Assembly (NCBI GenBank): GCA_002733605.1
Contig: NVWK01000013.1
Location: 1 to 64,000, forward strand
Direction: 5' to 3'
Origin: Robiginitomaculum sp.
GTDB taxonomy: Bacteria; Pseudomonadota; Alphaproteobacteria; Caulobacterales; Maricaulaceae
Length of the DNA: 64,000 nt
Shown: piece by piece, positions 1 through 11,177 of the stretch
Layout: the number at the start of each line of letters is the position of its first letter
Position numbering within the stretch: position 1 is the stretch's first letter
The notes under the pieces: generated by a model
Databases searched by the model: none
What the model was told of the DNA's origin: nothing
Seen by the model: the letters and a program-made list of their open reading frames with translations, nothing else
Position numbers and translations under genes: made by a program

Positions 1-895
1 ACGCCATCAAACGTTTGATATTGGTTTGTGTCAACGCCCCGAAAGCCCCGACAATCATGGACAAGACCGCCAGCACCACCAGTACCTGTTGCCATGTGTG
101 CTCGATGCCGCCAAACGGCCCCACAACGAGGCGGGTGATCATGGCGAGGGCGGCCAGTTTCGGCGCACCCGCAAAAAATCCGGTCACAGGGGTCGGCGCC
201 CCTTCATAGACATCAGGCGTCCACATATGGAACGGGGCGGCAGAAATTTTAAACGCTAAACCACTGAGCAAGAAGACCAATCCGGCAACAACGCCGCTAC
301 TGACACCCTGCTCGCTAGTCTCGGAAAGGTAAGCAGCAATCTCTGTATAGCCAATAGATCCGGTAAATCCGTAGATCAATGACATGCCGTAGAGTAAAAG
401 ACCCGACGACAAAGCGCCGAGAACAAAGTACTTAAGCCCTGCCTCGGATGCCCGCAAACTATCGCGGTTAAATGCGGCCATGACATACAAAGCCAGACTT
501 TGCATTTCGATCCCGATATACAGGCTGAGCAAATTCCCCGAAGACACCATAATGCCCATGCCAAGCACGGCAAAGAGCAACAGAATAGAATATTCAAACT
601 GGTCCAGGTTTTCGCGCTTAAAATAAGACCGCGAGAACCATAAAGCCGCTGCCGCCGACAGGCCGAGCAGTGTTTTCACATAGCGCCCAAAATCATCCGA
701 CACGAACGCACCGTCAAAAGCCGTGCCCTGTCCGTTAAATATATACCCGGAAAAAGCAAACACCAGAAGCGCCGCAATACTGGCGTAACGAATAAAAGAT
801 GTCGAACGCGCACCGCCAAATGAACCTACCAATAAAAGTACCAGCGCACTTATGGCCAATACGACTTCACCAGCAAGATATGAAAACTGTCCCAT
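1..895 (-). CDS. nuoN: NADH-quinone oxidoreductase subunit N (partial, C-terminus off the window)
   Basis: Membrane subunit of complex I, one of the three antiporter-like proton-pumping subunits. The reading frame starts at an ATG (MGQFSYLAGEV) two bases after the nuoM stop and stays open to the left edge, giving about 298 residues. The last visible residues include GAFGALTQTNIKRLMA, the conserved block in antiporter-type subunits that contains the key lysine region. Full NuoN is about 480 residues, so roughly the last third is missing. It is the last gene of the usual nuo order and is almost certainly co-transcribed with nuoM. The edge truncation comes from the window and is not biological. 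Confidence 0.95.
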   Translation of the reverse strand, partial: MGQFSYLAGEVVLAISALVLLLVGSFGGARSTSFIRYASIAALLVFAFSGYIFNGQGTAFDGAFVSDDFGRYVKTLLGLSAAAALWFSRSYFKRENLDQFEYSILLLFAVLGMGIMVSSGNLLSLYIGIEMQSLALYVMAAFNRDSLRASEAGLKYFVLGALSSGLLLYGMSLIYGFTGSIGYTEIAAYLSETSEQGVSSGVVAGLVFLLSGLAFKISAAPFHMWTPDVYEGAPTPVTGFFAGAPKLAALAMITRLVVGPFGGIEHTWQQVLVVLAVLSMIVGAFGALTQTNIKRLMA

Positions 896-897
896 GC

Positions 898-2418
898 CTA
901 ATTCCCAGCTAATTTAGCGGCAACATCCGCAAGTAATGCATCAACGGATACGGCCGTTATGTCCGTGATCAATGACGGATACACACCCAAAACAATCGTC
1001 ATGATCGCCAAAGGCGCCATAATCACAATCTCGCTTTTGGTCATATCTTTTATGTCGATCAATTTGTCATTCGTCACTTCACCGAAGATAACCTCCCGGT
1101 ACAAATGCAACGCATACACCGCAGACAGGATCATCCCGAACGCAGCCCCGAACGCAATCCACGGGTTAACCTGATACGCACCGACCATCGTCAATATCTC
1201 GCCGACAAACCCGCTGGTGCCCGGCAAGCCGACATTGGCCATCGTGAACAGCATAAACACAGCCGCATACATCGGCATATATTTGACAATGCCGCCGTAA
1301 AAGGCAATTTCGCGTGTGTGCATCCGGTCATAGATAATACCAACCGCAAAGAACAGTGCGCCGGAAACAATCCCGTGAGAGATCATCTGGAAGATCGCAC
1401 CCTGCATGCCTTGCATGTTAAGCGCGAAAATCCCCATCGTCACAAATCCCATATGGGCAACAGAGGAATAGGCAATCAGCTTCTTCATGTCTTCCTGACG
1501 ATAGGCCACCAAAGACGTGTAAATAATCCCGATCACACTCAGCCAGAACACCAAAGGTGCAAAATGCAGGCTGGCATCAGGGAACATCGGGATGGAGAAC
1601 CGGATAAAACCATAGCCCCCCAGTTTCAACAAAATACCCGCCAAAATCACAGAGCCTGCTGTTGGTGCCTGAACATGGGCATCAGGGAGCCATGTATGCA
1701 CCGGCCACATCGGCATTTTCACGGCGAAAGAAGCAAAGAAGGCCAACCACAACCATGTTTGCGCGCCCGCCGGAATATCCATCTTGGACAGCTCGCGAAT
1801 ATCTGTGGTCGGCGTACCGACAACACCCGAATAATGATAAAGCCACAACATAGCCGCCAACATCAAAACCGAACCAAGCAAGGTGTAGAGGAAGAATTTA
1901 TAGGCGGCATAGACTTTATTCGCCCCGCCCCAAACACCGATAATAATAAACATCGGCAAAAGAACCGCTTCGAAGAAGATATAGAACAACACCATATCAA
2001 GCGCACAAAACACACCAATCATCAGGGTTTCAAGCACCAAAAATGCGACCATATATTCAAGCATTCTGGTTTTCACCGTTTTCGCACTGGCAATGACACA
2101 CAGCGGGGTCAGGAATGTCGTCAACACGATGAACAGAACCGAAATTCCGTCAACACCCATGCGGTATTTAATGCCGCCACCAAGCCAATCCATTTCCTCA
2201 TAGAACTGGTAATCAGCCGTGCTTGTGTCGAAATTCATCACCATAAGGATCGATAAACCAAAAACGGCCAGTGTCGCAACAAGGGCAACCCGGGGCGCAT
2301 TGGCCTCGATTTGCGTTTTCCCGTCGCCGCGCGACATACGCGACATCAACACGAGCAACAGAGCCGTTAAAAGCGGAATGAATGTTATGAGAGAAAGAAT
2401 AGCAAAACCTTGAAACAT
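898..2418 (-). CDS. nuoM: NADH-quinone oxidoreductase subunit M
   Basis: Antiporter-like, proton-translocating membrane subunit of complex I; 506 residues, normal for the family. The protein is almost entirely hydrophobic helices. Diagnostic stretches are [19 protein letters not shown] (the conserved lysine and histidine of the channel) and [20 protein letters not shown], the discontinuous-helix motif shared by NuoL/M/N. It sits three bases from nuoL and two bases from nuoN, so translation is probably coupled. Nothing unusual is visible in the sequence. Confidence 0.97.
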   Translation of the reverse strand: MFQGFAILSLITFIPLLTALLLVLMSRMSRGDGKTQIEANAPRVALVATLAVFGLSILMVMNFDTSTADYQFYEEMDWLGGGIKYRMGVDGISVLFIVLTTFLTPLCVIASAKTVKTRMLEYMVAFLVLETLMIGVFCALDMVLFYIFFEAVLLPMFIIIGVWGGANKVYAAYKFFLYTLLGSVLMLAAMLWLYHYSGVVGTPTTDIRELSKMDIPAGAQTWLWLAFFASFAVKMPMWPVHTWLPDAHVQAPTAGSVILAGILLKLGGYGFIRFSIPMFPDASLHFAPLVFWLSVIGIIYTSLVAYRQEDMKKLIAYSSVAHMGFVTMGIFALNMQGMQGAIFQMISHGIVSGALFFAVGIIYDRMHTREIAFYGGIVKYMPMYAAVFMLFTMANVGLPGTSGFVGEILTMVGAYQVNPWIAFGAAFGMILSAVYALHLYREVIFGEVTNDKLIDIKDMTKSEIVIMAPLAIMTIVLGVYPSLITDITAVSVDALLADVAAKLAGN

Positions 2419-2421
2419 GAT

Positions 2422-4455
2422 CTAGCCCCCCACATTCATAGAAATATAGCCGAGCAATGCTACGACACCGATCAACATAACAAGCGCATATTGGAATAAA
2501 TACCCGCTCTGGAATTTCGACAGCTTGCGTCCCCCGGCCATAGCCATCGCGGCAAATCCGTTCGGGCCAAGACCGTCAATAATTTTCACATCCCCGATTT
2601 TCCAGAACAAATCACCGAGCCGACGGGTGCCCCGTACAATGGTCGCCTCGTACAACTCGTCAATATACCATTTATTCAAAAGGAATTTATAGATCATACC
2701 GCCCTCGGCATTGACGCGTTTCTGAACGCCGTCTCTCCACATATACATCAGCCAAGCCAATATAAATCCACCCAATGTCACCGCAAACGGTGCCCATAAC
2801 ACCCAAGTCGGGAAGTCATGATGACCACCAGAGGCAGCTTCATGTGAAGTTTCCACACCGTGTGCGCTTTCAACAGCCACACCGTGCGTGACTTCAGCAA
2901 CTTCGTGTCCGCCACCAACTCCCGGCATAATACCGTTCCAGAAAGCACCGGCGTCCACACCCATAAATTTGGCAAACATGATACCACCAGCCAACACCGC
3001 GCCTACGCTCAGCAAGATCAGCGGCACAAGCATCACCATCGGAGATTCGTGCGCATGTTTAAGAGTTTCCAGATTGCCGCGATAACGGCCATGGAATGTC
3101 ATAAAGATCAAACGCCATGAATAAAACGACGTCATCCCCGCCGCAATCAAACCAGCCCAGAAAGCAAACACCGCAGGCGCATTATTGCCAGCAGCACCCG
3201 CCGCGTAAGCGGCCTCGATAATCGCGTCTTTGGAGAAGAAGCCGGCAAACCCGATAGAGGTTCCCGGAATACCAACACCGGTCAGCGCCAATGTCCCTAT
3301 AATCATGAGGATATAGGTAATCGGGATCAATTTGAACGTACCGCCCATTTTACGCATATCTTGTTCGTGATGCAGCGCATGGATCACAGACCCGGCGCAC
3401 AAGAACAACAGTGCTTTAAAGAAAGCATGGGTAAACAGATGGAACATGGCGGCATTATACGCCCCAAGACCGGCCGCGAAAAACATATAGCCAAGCTGTG
3501 AGCAGGTTGAATAGGCAATCACCCGCTTAATATCATTTTGCACCAGACCAATGGTCGCCGCGAAGAAGGCCGTAAACGCGCCGAGCACAGTCACGAACCC
3601 CGCCACATGTGGCGCCGCATCATAAATAGGCGCCGCGCGGCATACAAGGAACACCCCTGCCGTCACCATCGTCGCCGCATGGATCAAGGCGGACACAGGG
3701 GTCGGGCCTTCCATAGCGTCCGGCAACCAGACATGTAGCACGAACTGGGCCGATTTACCCATAGCGCCGATAAACAGCAATCCGGCAATCAATTCCATGG
3801 CACTAAAGTCCATGCCCAGGAATGGCAGAACCATATCCTGCTTGTCATGCACATGGGCAAATACAGTATCAAAATTCACACTGTCAAAGACGAGAAAAAT
3901 TGTAAAAATACCAAGCGCAAGGCCTACATCACCAACCCGATTGGTCACGAACGCCTTGATAGCGGCCGCATTCGCAGACGGTTTTTTATACCAAAATCCG
4001 ATCAGGAGATAAGACGCAACGCCAACCCCTTCCCAACCGAAAAATAGCTGGATGAAGTTATTTGATGTCACAAGCACCAACATGGCAAAGGTAAAGTAGG
4101 ACAGATAAGAGAAGAACCGCGCCTTGCCCGGATCATCCTTCATATAGCCCCATGAATAGATATGCACGAGTGCAGAGACCGAGTTGACCACCACAAGCAT
4201 CACAGCCGTAAGCGTATCAATTTTCAAAGCCCAATTGGCCTGAAACCCGCCAACATCAATCCAGCGAAACAAGTTGATTTCGTAATGTTCATGACCATAC
4301 CCGACCTTAACAAAAGCCACCCACGACAATACGGCCGACAAGACTAAAAGCCCGGTCGTAACGCTTTGGGCTAATTTATCACCAATACGTCGCCCGAACA
4401 GTCCGGCGATTAAGGCACCGATCAGCGGTGCAAACAATATAATTTTATAGAGCAT
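2422..4455 (-). CDS. nuoL: NADH-quinone oxidoreductase subunit L
   Basis: The distal antiporter-like proton pump of complex I, carrying the long lateral helix at its C-terminus; 677 residues. Recognised by FGWEGVGVASYLLIGFWY, the VWLPDAMEGPTPVSALIHAAT block, and DIKRVIAYSTCSQLGYMF. One oddity is a histidine- and glutamate-rich loop at about residues 508-547 (HEVAEVTHGVAVESAHGVET and following GGHHDF) just before the lateral helix region. Such loops vary in the family and may be a lineage insertion. Spacing to nuoK and nuoM is only three bases on each side. Confidence 0.97.
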   Translation of the reverse strand: MLYKIILFAPLIGALIAGLFGRRIGDKLAQSVTTGLLVLSAVLSWVAFVKVGYGHEHYEINLFRWIDVGGFQANWALKIDTLTAVMLVVVNSVSALVHIYSWGYMKDDPGKARFFSYLSYFTFAMLVLVTSNNFIQLFFGWEGVGVASYLLIGFWYKKPSANAAAIKAFVTNRVGDVGLALGIFTIFLVFDSVNFDTVFAHVHDKQDMVLPFLGMDFSAMELIAGLLFIGAMGKSAQFVLHVWLPDAMEGPTPVSALIHAATMVTAGVFLVCRAAPIYDAAPHVAGFVTVLGAFTAFFAATIGLVQNDIKRVIAYSTCSQLGYMFFAAGLGAYNAAMFHLFTHAFFKALLFLCAGSVIHALHHEQDMRKMGGTFKLIPITYILMIIGTLALTGVGIPGTSIGFAGFFSKDAIIEAAYAAGAAGNNAPAVFAFWAGLIAAGMTSFYSWRLIFMTFHGRYRGNLETLKHAHESPMVMLVPLILLSVGAVLAGGIMFAKFMGVDAGAFWNGIMPGVGGGHEVAEVTHGVAVESAHGVETSHEAASGGHHDFPTWVLWAPFAVTLGGFILAWLMYMWRDGVQKRVNAEGGMIYKFLLNKWYIDELYEATIVRGTRRLGDLFWKIGDVKIIDGLGPNGFAAMAMAGGRKLSKFQSGYLFQYALVMLIGVVALLGYISMNVGG

Positions 4456-4458
4456 TCC

Positions 4459-4767
4459 CTAGCCCTTCATCAAATTAATGTCTTCCACGGCGATGTCGCC
4501 GCGGTTTCGGAAATAGACAACCAGAATAGCCAGACCCACAGCCGCCTCGGCAGCCGCTACGGTCAGGATAAACAAAGCAAAAATTTGTCCGGCCAGATCG
4601 CCGGCATGGGTGGCAAAGGCCACAAAATTGATATTCACAGCCAACAAGATCAGCTCGATAGACATCATGATAATGATAACGTTTTTACGGTTTACGAAAA
4701 TCCCGAACACACCAATGGTGAACAAAATAGCCGCAACAATCAGATAATGTGACAATCCGATACTCAT
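4459..4767 (-). CDS. nuoK: NADH-quinone oxidoreductase subunit K
   Basis: Small three-helix membrane subunit of complex I, 102 residues, the usual length. Helix 2 contains [19 protein letters not shown] with the conserved glutamate involved in proton transfer, and helix 3 carries the second acidic position in [17 protein letters not shown]. Its start overlaps the nuoJ stop by four bases (ATGA), a sign of coupled translation. The assignment is secure from sequence and position. Confidence 0.96.
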   Translation of the reverse strand: MSIGLSHYLIVAAILFTIGVFGIFVNRKNVIIIMMSIELILLAVNINFVAFATHAGDLAGQIFALFILTVAAAEAAVGLAILVVYFRNRGDIAVEDINLMKG

Positions 4768-5366
4768 GATCCAATCCCTTCTCCGGATACAACATCAACA
4801 AGCTCGACACCGCCTTCGCGGGTACGTGCGATCTGCTTTGCAATATCCTGTCTCTTGACCCCGTCGCGACGGCGTAATGTCAGAACAATCGCGCCAATCA
4901 TAGCCACCAATAAAACAAGGCCCACGCCTTCAAAGAAAAAGGCATAGTCCGTGTAAAGTACATTCCCGATCGCTTCCAGATTTGACGTGCCGTCTTCAGG
5001 AAATTTCACCCCCCCGTCAGACTGCGTGAGAGACGCCGCCCCGACCAAAATCATCTCGGTCAGCAACACACCGCCAACAACAATGCCCATAGGCGCATGT
5101 TGCAACGCGCCGCGTTTCATTTCGACGAAATCAACATCCAGCATCATCACCACAAACATAAACAACACAGCCACCGCGCCCACATAGACCATGATCAACA
5201 ACAGGGCTAAAAACTCGGCCCCCATCAGGACAAACAGGCCCGCAGCCGCGAAAAACGTGGTGATCAAATACATGACCGAATGCACAGGGTTGCGCGCGGC
5301 AATCACCATAAAGGCGGCCCCGACGGCAGTCGCTGAAAGAACATAAAAGGCAATAACTGGTAACAT
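4764..5366 (-). CDS. nuoJ: NADH-quinone oxidoreductase subunit J
   Basis: Membrane subunit of complex I with five predicted helices, 200 residues. The conserved segment [20 protein letters not shown] (the helix-3 pi-bulge region linked to gating between quinone site and pump) is present. The C-terminal 60 residues are soluble and poorly conserved, ending in [14 protein letters not shown]. It overlaps nuoK by four bases and follows nuoI after 12 bases. Confidence 0.95.
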   Translation of the reverse strand: MLPVIAFYVLSATAVGAAFMVIAARNPVHSVMYLITTFFAAAGLFVLMGAEFLALLLIMVYVGAVAVLFMFVVMMLDVDFVEMKRGALQHAPMGIVVGGVLLTEMILVGAASLTQSDGGVKFPEDGTSNLEAIGNVLYTDYAFFFEGVGLVLLVAMIGAIVLTLRRRDGVKRQDIAKQIARTREGGVELVDVVSGEGIGS

Positions 5367-5378
5367 AATCCACTTCCC

Positions 5379-5867
5379 CTAACGGTAGGGTGCATCCTTC
5401 TTTAAATTCATGGCAATTTCGCGCTCCCAACGATCCCCGTTGGCAAGCAACCGGTCTTTATCATAGAACAGTTCCTCACGGGTCTCGGTGGCATACTCGA
5501 AGTTCGGCCCTTCGACAATCGCGTCAACAGGACAAGCTTCCTGACACAAACCACAGTAAATACACTTGGTCATATCAATATCGTAACGTGTGGTACGGCG
5601 TGAACCGTCTTCGCGCGGCTCTGCCTCGATAACAATCGCCTGCGCCGGACAAATCGCCTCACAAAGCTTACAGGCAATACAGCGCTCCTCCCCGTTCGGA
5701 TAACGGCGCAAGGCATGCTCACCACGAAAACGCGGAGACAATGGGCCTTTCTCGAACGGATAATTGATCGTCGCTTTCGGGGCGAAGAAATACTTCATCG
5801 CCAAGAAAAACGCCTTGATAAATTCAAGGAAAAAAGCCGCTTTAATAAATTGAACGATACGCGTCAT
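5379..5867 (-). CDS. nuoI: NADH-quinone oxidoreductase subunit I (ferredoxin-type)
   Basis: Peripheral-arm subunit that carries clusters N6a and N6b. Two 4Fe-4S motifs are visible: [16 protein letters not shown] and [17 protein letters not shown] start it at MTRIVQF (162 residues, the family length). An in-frame start nine codons upstream would overlap nuoH. The chosen ATG has a strong Shine-Dalgarno (GGGGGAGGTT at 5871-5880) and begins one base after the nuoH stop codon. An N-terminal amphipathic helix ([17 protein letters not shown]) docks the protein to the membrane. Confidence 0.96.
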   Translation of the reverse strand: MTRIVQFIKAAFFLEFIKAFFLAMKYFFAPKATINYPFEKGPLSPRFRGEHALRRYPNGEERCIACKLCEAICPAQAIVIEAEPREDGSRRTTRYDIDMTKCIYCGLCQEACPVDAIVEGPNFEYATETREELFYDKDRLLANGDRWEREIAMNLKKDAPYR

Positions 5868-5868
5868 G

Positions 5869-6930
5869 CTAACCTCCCCCTGCCAAGTGGCCAAACATCA
5901 CCACATACCCAGAAACAAGGACGACAGCGACAAGAGAGGTCGGCAAAAATACTTTCCATCCCAAACGCATAAGCTGGTCATAACGGTAGCGTGGCACAAT
6001 CGCCTTCACCATGGAAAACATGAAGAACATGAACACGAGTTTGATGGCAAACCAGAAGAATGGCGGCACAAATTGCACCCCGATATCAATCGGCGCATGC
6101 CAGCCACCAAGGAACAGCAAAGTCGTCATCGCACACATCAAAACAATGTTGAGATACTCGCCAATCATGAACAGCAAATACGCGGTTGAAGAATATTCGA
6201 CCTGATAGCCAGCCACCAATTCGGATTCCGCTTCGGCGAGATCAAATGGAGGTCTGTTGGTTTCTGCCAATGCCGAAATAAAGAACAGTACAAACATATA
6301 AAACATAACAGGGAACAAAAGCAGGGATTTCGGATTGCTAAAATCAAGCAGCGCGATATGCCAGTGCCAGAACCCGCCCGCCTGCGCATCGACAATGTCC
6401 GTCATATTCAATGACCCGACCAGCAACAACACTGTGATCAGAATAAACCCGATCGACACCTCGTAAGACACCATTTGCGCTGACGAGCGCAACGCGCCAA
6501 GGAACGGATATTTCGAGTTGGACGCCCACCCTCCGATAATAATACCGTAAACACCAAGCGAAGAAATCGCCAACCAATACAAAACACCAAGATTAAGATT
6601 GGAAATCACCCATCCCGGTGCGACCGGAACAACAGCCCATGCCCCGAATGCCATGACCAGTGTCAGGATCGGCGCCAGTATGAACAAAACTTTGTCCGCG
6701 CCCGCCGGAATAATCAGCTCTTTGACCACAAATTTGATAAAATCGGCGAAGGATTGCAAAAGCCCGAAAGCGCCCACAACATTCGGCCCTCTGCGCATTT
6801 GTACAGCCGCCCAGATCTTGCGATCCATCAACAGCAAAAATGCCAAACCCACCAATAAAACGGTAACAAACAACCCGATCTGAATTAATTTGACCGCTAA
6901 CCAGCTCAATTCTATGCCAAAGACTACCAT
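5869..6930 (-). CDS. nuoH: NADH-quinone oxidoreductase subunit H
   Basis: Membrane subunit that forms most of the quinone chamber and links the peripheral arm to the pumps; 353 residues with eight or nine helices. Signature stretches are [20 protein letters not shown] in the first loop and [20 protein letters not shown], the conserved acidic loop near the quinone. Its ATG overlaps the nuoG stop by one base (TAATG). No abnormality is visible. Confidence 0.97.
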   Translation of the reverse strand: MVVFGIELSWLAVKLIQIGLFVTVLLVGLAFLLLMDRKIWAAVQMRRGPNVVGAFGLLQSFADFIKFVVKELIIPAGADKVLFILAPILTLVMAFGAWAVVPVAPGWVISNLNLGVLYWLAISSLGVYGIIIGGWASNSKYPFLGALRSSAQMVSYEVSIGFILITVLLLVGSLNMTDIVDAQAGGFWHWHIALLDFSNPKSLLLFPVMFYMFVLFFISALAETNRPPFDLAEAESELVAGYQVEYSSTAYLLFMIGEYLNIVLMCAMTTLLFLGGWHAPIDIGVQFVPPFFWFAIKLVFMFFMFSMVKAIVPRYRYDQLMRLGWKVFLPTSLVAVVLVSGYVVMFGHLAGGG

Positions 6931-9035
6931 TATTCTGCCGCCTCGTTGATCATATCGCTATCACCGACAGCGGAGCATTCCGCCATCACCGCGCTTGCTC
7001 TCGCAACCGGATTGGTGAAATAGAAGTCCGAAATCTGTGAACGAAGTGGTGCTTTATTGACTTTGCCAGCCTTGCCCAGTTTAGCCGGATCAAATGCGCT
7101 TGCCCCGTCCGCCCCCGGTGCCACATTTAGCCCGGCAAATGTCGGATGGTCTGCAAACAGTTTTGTGCGTAGCTCTTCCAGGTTATTATACGGCAAAGTG
7201 CGGTCACATTTGGAGGACAGGGCACGGATGATCGCCCAATCAATTTTCGCTTCACCTTTTGGCGACACGGCCATACGGCCCATTTGCACACGCCCCTCTG
7301 TATTCACCCAAAGCGCGTCTTTTTCAGTATAGGCTGCCGCAGGCAAGACAATATCTGCGCGATGGGCACCACGGTCCCCGTGGCTACCTTGATAAATGAC
7401 AAATGCATCACCAAATCCGGCCTCGTCAATTTCGTCCGCACCCAGAGAATAAACCGTTTTCACAGTGCCTTTTTTACAAGCTTTCAAGATACCAGCCAAA
7501 TCAAGACCGTCCTTGGCAGGCAAAAAGCCCATATCCAGACCGGCAACCCGGCTGGCCGCCGTCTGCAGGACATTAAATCCGTTCCAGTCTTTGCGGACCA
7601 TTTTGTATTTCTTGGCAATCTCGCCGCACAGACGTAAAATTTGCGCACCGTCTTTGCGCGCAAGTGCCCCGGTGCCGATCAAAATCATCGGGTTTTTAGC
7701 GGATTTAAGTTTACGCGCAAACCCTTTGGTAGATTTAAGGAAAGCCTGTAAATCCTCAGGCGTTGTGCCCACATGATCATAGTCATATGTCAGATCATAG
7801 GCTTCGCCAATCATCCCAATTTCAAGACCGGAATATATCCAGCTCTTGCGAATACGCGTATTGACCAGTGGGGCTTCGTGACGCACATCGGCCCCCACAA
7901 TCAACAAAGCATCCGCCTGCTCTATCCCTGCAATTGTCGTATTCATCAGATATTCCTGACGCGGGCCCATGCCCAAACCGGAACCATCCTGACGACAATC
8001 CATGTTTTTAACGCCGAGCGCATCCATCAAGTCTTTCAAAGCCTTCATAGCTTCGCTGTCGGCCAAATCGCCTGCAATCGCGGCAATCGTTTCAGGGTCT
8101 GCTTTCAGCTTGCTTGCGGCTAAATCAAGGGCTTCGCCCCAACTTGCCTGCACCAATTGTCCGTTCTTACGGATATACGGCTTGTCCAGACGTTGACGCC
8201 CTAAACCATCCCAAACAAAGCGGGTTTTATCGGAAATCCATTCCTCGTTAATATCGTCATTGATAATCGGCAGGATACGCAAGACGCGCCCACCACGACT
8301 ATCAACACGAATATTGCTGCCAACCGCGTCCATAACGTCAATCGTCTCGGTCGGCTCAAGCTCCCAAGGCCGCGCATTAAACGCATAGGGCTTGGATGTC
8401 AGCGCCCCGACAGGGCACAAATCAATCACATTGCCAGACATTTCCGACGTCAGTGATTTTTCAAGATATGTCGTGATTTCAGCGTCTTCACCCCGTGAAG
8501 CCAATCCGATTTCCTCGACACCAGCCACTTCGGTAATGAAACGCACACACCGCGTACATTGAATACAGCGGGTCATCACGGTTTTCACCAATGGCCCCAT
8601 AAATTTATCATCTACGGCCCGTTTATTCTCTTCAAAACGGGACCCGTCACGACCATAGCCCATAGCTTGGTCTTGCAAATCGCACTCGCCACCCTGATCG
8701 CAAATCGGGCAATCCAGCGGATGATTAATCAGCAAAAATTCCATCACCCCTTCACGGGCTTTTTTTACAATCTCGGAATCCGTGCGAATATTGGCAGGAC
8801 TACCGTCCCGGTTCGGACGCAAATCTTTAACCTGCAATGCACAAGAGGCCTGCGGTTTTGGCGCGCCCACCCATTCCACAAGGCACATGCGGCAATTCCC
8901 CGCAATCGACAGACGCTCATGGTAACAGAACCGCGGAATTTCCGCCCCCGCCTGCTCACACGCCTGCATAACCGTATAGTCCGCAGGGACTTCAATTTCT
9001 TGACCGTCAATATTTACTTTACGTAGATCGCTCAT
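6930..9035 (-). CDS. nuoG: NADH-quinone oxidoreductase subunit G
   Basis: Large iron-sulfur subunit of the peripheral arm, 701 residues from [10 protein letters not shown]. An in-frame start 25 codons upstream lies inside nuoF and adds no family sequence. The N-terminus has the 2Fe-2S site ([15 protein letters not shown] plus a distal cysteine), then the His/Cys 4Fe-4S site [17 protein letters not shown], then [16 protein letters not shown] with a later cysteine in DLCPVGAL. The C-terminal 450 residues are a molybdopterin-oxidoreductase-like fold that has lost its cofactor, as expected for the family. I see no extra N7 cysteine cluster, consistent with alphaproteobacterial NuoG. Confidence 0.96.
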   Translation of the reverse strand: MSDLRKVNIDGQEIEVPADYTVMQACEQAGAEIPRFCYHERLSIAGNCRMCLVEWVGAPKPQASCALQVKDLRPNRDGSPANIRTDSEIVKKAREGVMEFLLINHPLDCPICDQGGECDLQDQAMGYGRDGSRFEENKRAVDDKFMGPLVKTVMTRCIQCTRCVRFITEVAGVEEIGLASRGEDAEITTYLEKSLTSEMSGNVIDLCPVGALTSKPYAFNARPWELEPTETIDVMDAVGSNIRVDSRGGRVLRILPIINDDINEEWISDKTRFVWDGLGRQRLDKPYIRKNGQLVQASWGEALDLAASKLKADPETIAAIAGDLADSEAMKALKDLMDALGVKNMDCRQDGSGLGMGPRQEYLMNTTIAGIEQADALLIVGADVRHEAPLVNTRIRKSWIYSGLEIGMIGEAYDLTYDYDHVGTTPEDLQAFLKSTKGFARKLKSAKNPMILIGTGALARKDGAQILRLCGEIAKKYKMVRKDWNGFNVLQTAASRVAGLDMGFLPAKDGLDLAGILKACKKGTVKTVYSLGADEIDEAGFGDAFVIYQGSHGDRGAHRADIVLPAAAYTEKDALWVNTEGRVQMGRMAVSPKGEAKIDWAIIRALSSKCDRTLPYNNLEELRTKLFADHPTFAGLNVAPGADGASAFDPAKLGKAGKVNKAPLRSQISDFYFTNPVARASAVMAECSAVGDSDMINEAAE

Positions 9036-9039
9036 CACT

Positions 9040-10356
9040 CTACTCCGCCGCAATATTTGATGAAACGAAGACAGGTTTCCCTGCCCGGTAATTGTCAATA
9101 CGGTCTTCAATCTCGTGACGGAAATGACGGATCAGGCCCTGAATTGGCCATGCGGCCGCATCTCCGAGCGCACAAATCGTATGCCCTTCCACCTGTTTGG
9201 TCACATTCAGCAGCATATCGATCTCAGACGTATCCGCCTCGCCGCGCACCATGCGTTCCATAACACGCCACATCCAGCCAGTACCTTCCCGGCACGGCGT
9301 ACATTGACCGCAACTTTCATGCTTGTAGAAATACGACAGCCGCGCAATCGCCGCCACAACATCGGTCGAATTGTCCATGACAATCATACCCGCAGTCCCA
9401 AGGCCCGATTGCACTTCACGCAGCGCATCAAAATCCATCAAAACCGTATCGCAAATCTCGCGCGGCAATAGCGGCACAGACGAGCCACCCGGAATAACAC
9501 ATTTCAGATTATCCCAACCACCACGTACGCCGCCCGCATATTCTTCAATCAGGGTTTTCATCGGGATCGACAAAGCTTCCTCGACATTACACGGCTTATT
9601 CACATGACCGGAAATACAATAAACCTTCGTACCGGCATTATTTTCGCGTCCAAAGGATTTGAACCAGTCCGCACCACGCCGCAAAATAGTTGGCACGACC
9701 GCAATCGATTCAACATTATTCACAGTCGTTGGACAACCATATAGGCCAGAATTAGCAGGAAATGGCGGTTTCAAACGAGGTTGGCCCTTTTTACCTTCAA
9801 GGCTTTCCAGCAAAGCGGTCTCTTCACCACAAATATACGCGCCCGCACCATGATGCATGTAAATATCAAAATCCCAGCCAGACCCGCAAGCATTCTTACC
9901 GACAAGACCAGCTTTATAGGCTTCGTCAATTGCGGCTTGCAGGCGGTTGCGTTCCTGAATGTATTCACCGCGTACATAGATGTAACAGGCATGGGCTTGC
10001 ATAGCGAAACTGGCCACAAGGCAGCCCTCCAGTAGCAAATGCGGGTCATGACGGAGCATTTCACGGTCTTTACACGTACCCGGCTCGCTCTCGTCTGCAT
10101 TGACCACAAGATAATGTGGACGATTGGTGACTTCCTGCGGCATAAACGACCATTTCAGGCCCGTCGGGAATCCCGCCCCGCCGCGACCACGCAGGCCAGA
10201 AGCCTTCATGTTGTCAATGATCCAAGTCCGGCCTTGCTCAAGAATTTCCTTGGTACCGAGCCACGCCCCGCGTTTCTTGGCTGCCTCAAGACGCCAGTCT
10301 TGCAAGCCATACAGATTAGTAAAAATCCGGTCTTTATCCTGTAAAAGTTCAACCAT
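9040..10356 (-). CDS. nuoF: NADH-quinone oxidoreductase subunit F
   Basis: Binds NADH and FMN and carries cluster N3; 438 residues. [13 protein letters not shown] is the glycine-rich FMN/NADH site, [31 protein letters not shown] is represented by its conserved core [10 protein letters not shown], and [12 protein letters not shown] with a later cysteine (HTICALGD) ligates the 4Fe-4S cluster. Its ATG overlaps the nuoE stop by one base. A close paralogue, fdsB, lies at 39.8-41.3 kb in the formate dehydrogenase operon. Confidence 0.97.
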   Translation of the reverse strand: MVELLQDKDRIFTNLYGLQDWRLEAAKKRGAWLGTKEILEQGRTWIIDNMKASGLRGRGGAGFPTGLKWSFMPQEVTNRPHYLVVNADESEPGTCKDREMLRHDPHLLLEGCLVASFAMQAHACYIYVRGEYIQERNRLQAAIDEAYKAGLVGKNACGSGWDFDIYMHHGAGAYICGEETALLESLEGKKGQPRLKPPFPANSGLYGCPTTVNNVESIAVVPTILRRGADWFKSFGRENNAGTKVYCISGHVNKPCNVEEALSIPMKTLIEEYAGGVRGGWDNLKCVIPGGSSVPLLPREICDTVLMDFDALREVQSGLGTAGMIVMDNSTDVVAAIARLSYFYKHESCGQCTPCREGTGWMWRVMERMVRGEADTSEIDMLLNVTKQVEGHTICALGDAAAWPIQGLIRHFRHEIEDRIDNYRAGKPVFVSSNIAAE

Positions 10357-11177
10357 TATGATTTTACCTTTTTCTTGGTCGCAGTTTTCTTAGCTGTCGG
10401 TTTTTTTGCGGCAGATTTTTTTGTGCCGGGTTTTTTAGCAACTGTTTTCTTGGCAGTTACCTTTTTAGCCACTGATTTTTTAGATGCCTTCTTAGATGCA
10501 GCTTTTTTAGAAGCCGCCTTTTTAGCAACGGCATTCGGCAATTTCTTGGCCTTCACCTTGTTATACAGCCCCTTGGCATTAAGCGTATCCGCTCCACCTT
10601 CAGGCTCGGACGTATGGCGCTCGTTTTGTGGGCCGGGCTGTACCTTGCGTCCCGCAGACAGATCATCAAGAAGGGTTCCGAAATTCTCTTCGGTCAAATC
10701 TTCATAATAATCGTCACCGGCCGCATTACTGATCTGCACCATCGGTGCATTTGCACACGCGCCCAGACATTCGACCTCGATCCAGCTTAACTTACCGTCC
10801 GCACTGACAGAGCCTTTCGGGCCAATCTTCTTCTCGCAAACCTTTTTCAGTTCGCCTGCACCGCGCAACCAGCACGGGGTTGTACCGCAAAGCTGTATAT
10901 GATGCTCGCCCACAGGTTCCAGATTGAACATGGTGTAAAATGTCGCAACCTCGTAAACACGGATATAGGCCATGCCGAGCAAATCACCCAGCGCACGTAA
11001 CGCAGGCTCGGGCAACCAACCGCCCGCATCTTTTTGGGCAATCCACATTGCCGGGATCAACGCAGACCGGCGACGGTCTTTCGGGTATTTCTTCGCCCAC
11101 ACCTCAATCTCTTTAAGAGCGGGTTTTGACAGTTTGAAATCTTTAGGCTGCTCTTTGGCAAGTCGTCTGGTACTCAT
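10356..11177 (-). CDS. nuoE: NADH-quinone oxidoreductase subunit E with lysine/alanine-rich tail
   Basis: Thioredoxin-like 2Fe-2S subunit (cluster N1a) of the NADH module, 273 residues. The cluster ligands are LCGTTPCWL and [10 protein letters not shown]. The core ends near residue 215. The remaining ~55 residues are a low-complexity tail of AKK, SKK and TKK repeats, resembling the C-terminal tail of histone H1 (encoded at about 10360-10545). Extended NuoE proteins are known in Alphaproteobacteria, but this tail is extremely basic. It overlaps nuoD by four bases. The tail's function is unknown; it could bind nucleic acid or an acidic partner. Confidence 0.95.
   Translation of the reverse strand: MSTRRLAKEQPKDFKLSKPALKEIEVWAKKYPKDRRRSALIPAMWIAQKDAGGWLPEPALRALGDLLGMAYIRVYEVATFYTMFNLEPVGEHHIQLCGTTPCWLRGAGELKKVCEKKIGPKGSVSADGKLSWIEVECLGACANAPMVQISNAAGDDYYEDLTEENFGTLLDDLSAGRKVQPGPQNERHTSEPEGGADTLNAKGLYNKVKAKKLPNAVAKKAASKKAASKKASKKSVAKKVTAKKTVAKKPGTKKSAAKKPTAKKTATKKKVKS

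Noticed and set aside
1105-2256. Long plus-strand open frame of 383 codons opposite nuoM
   Set aside because: It is antisense to a certain nuoM gene, is rich in Arg, His and Gln as expected from the reverse of membrane-protein codons, and resembles no family.
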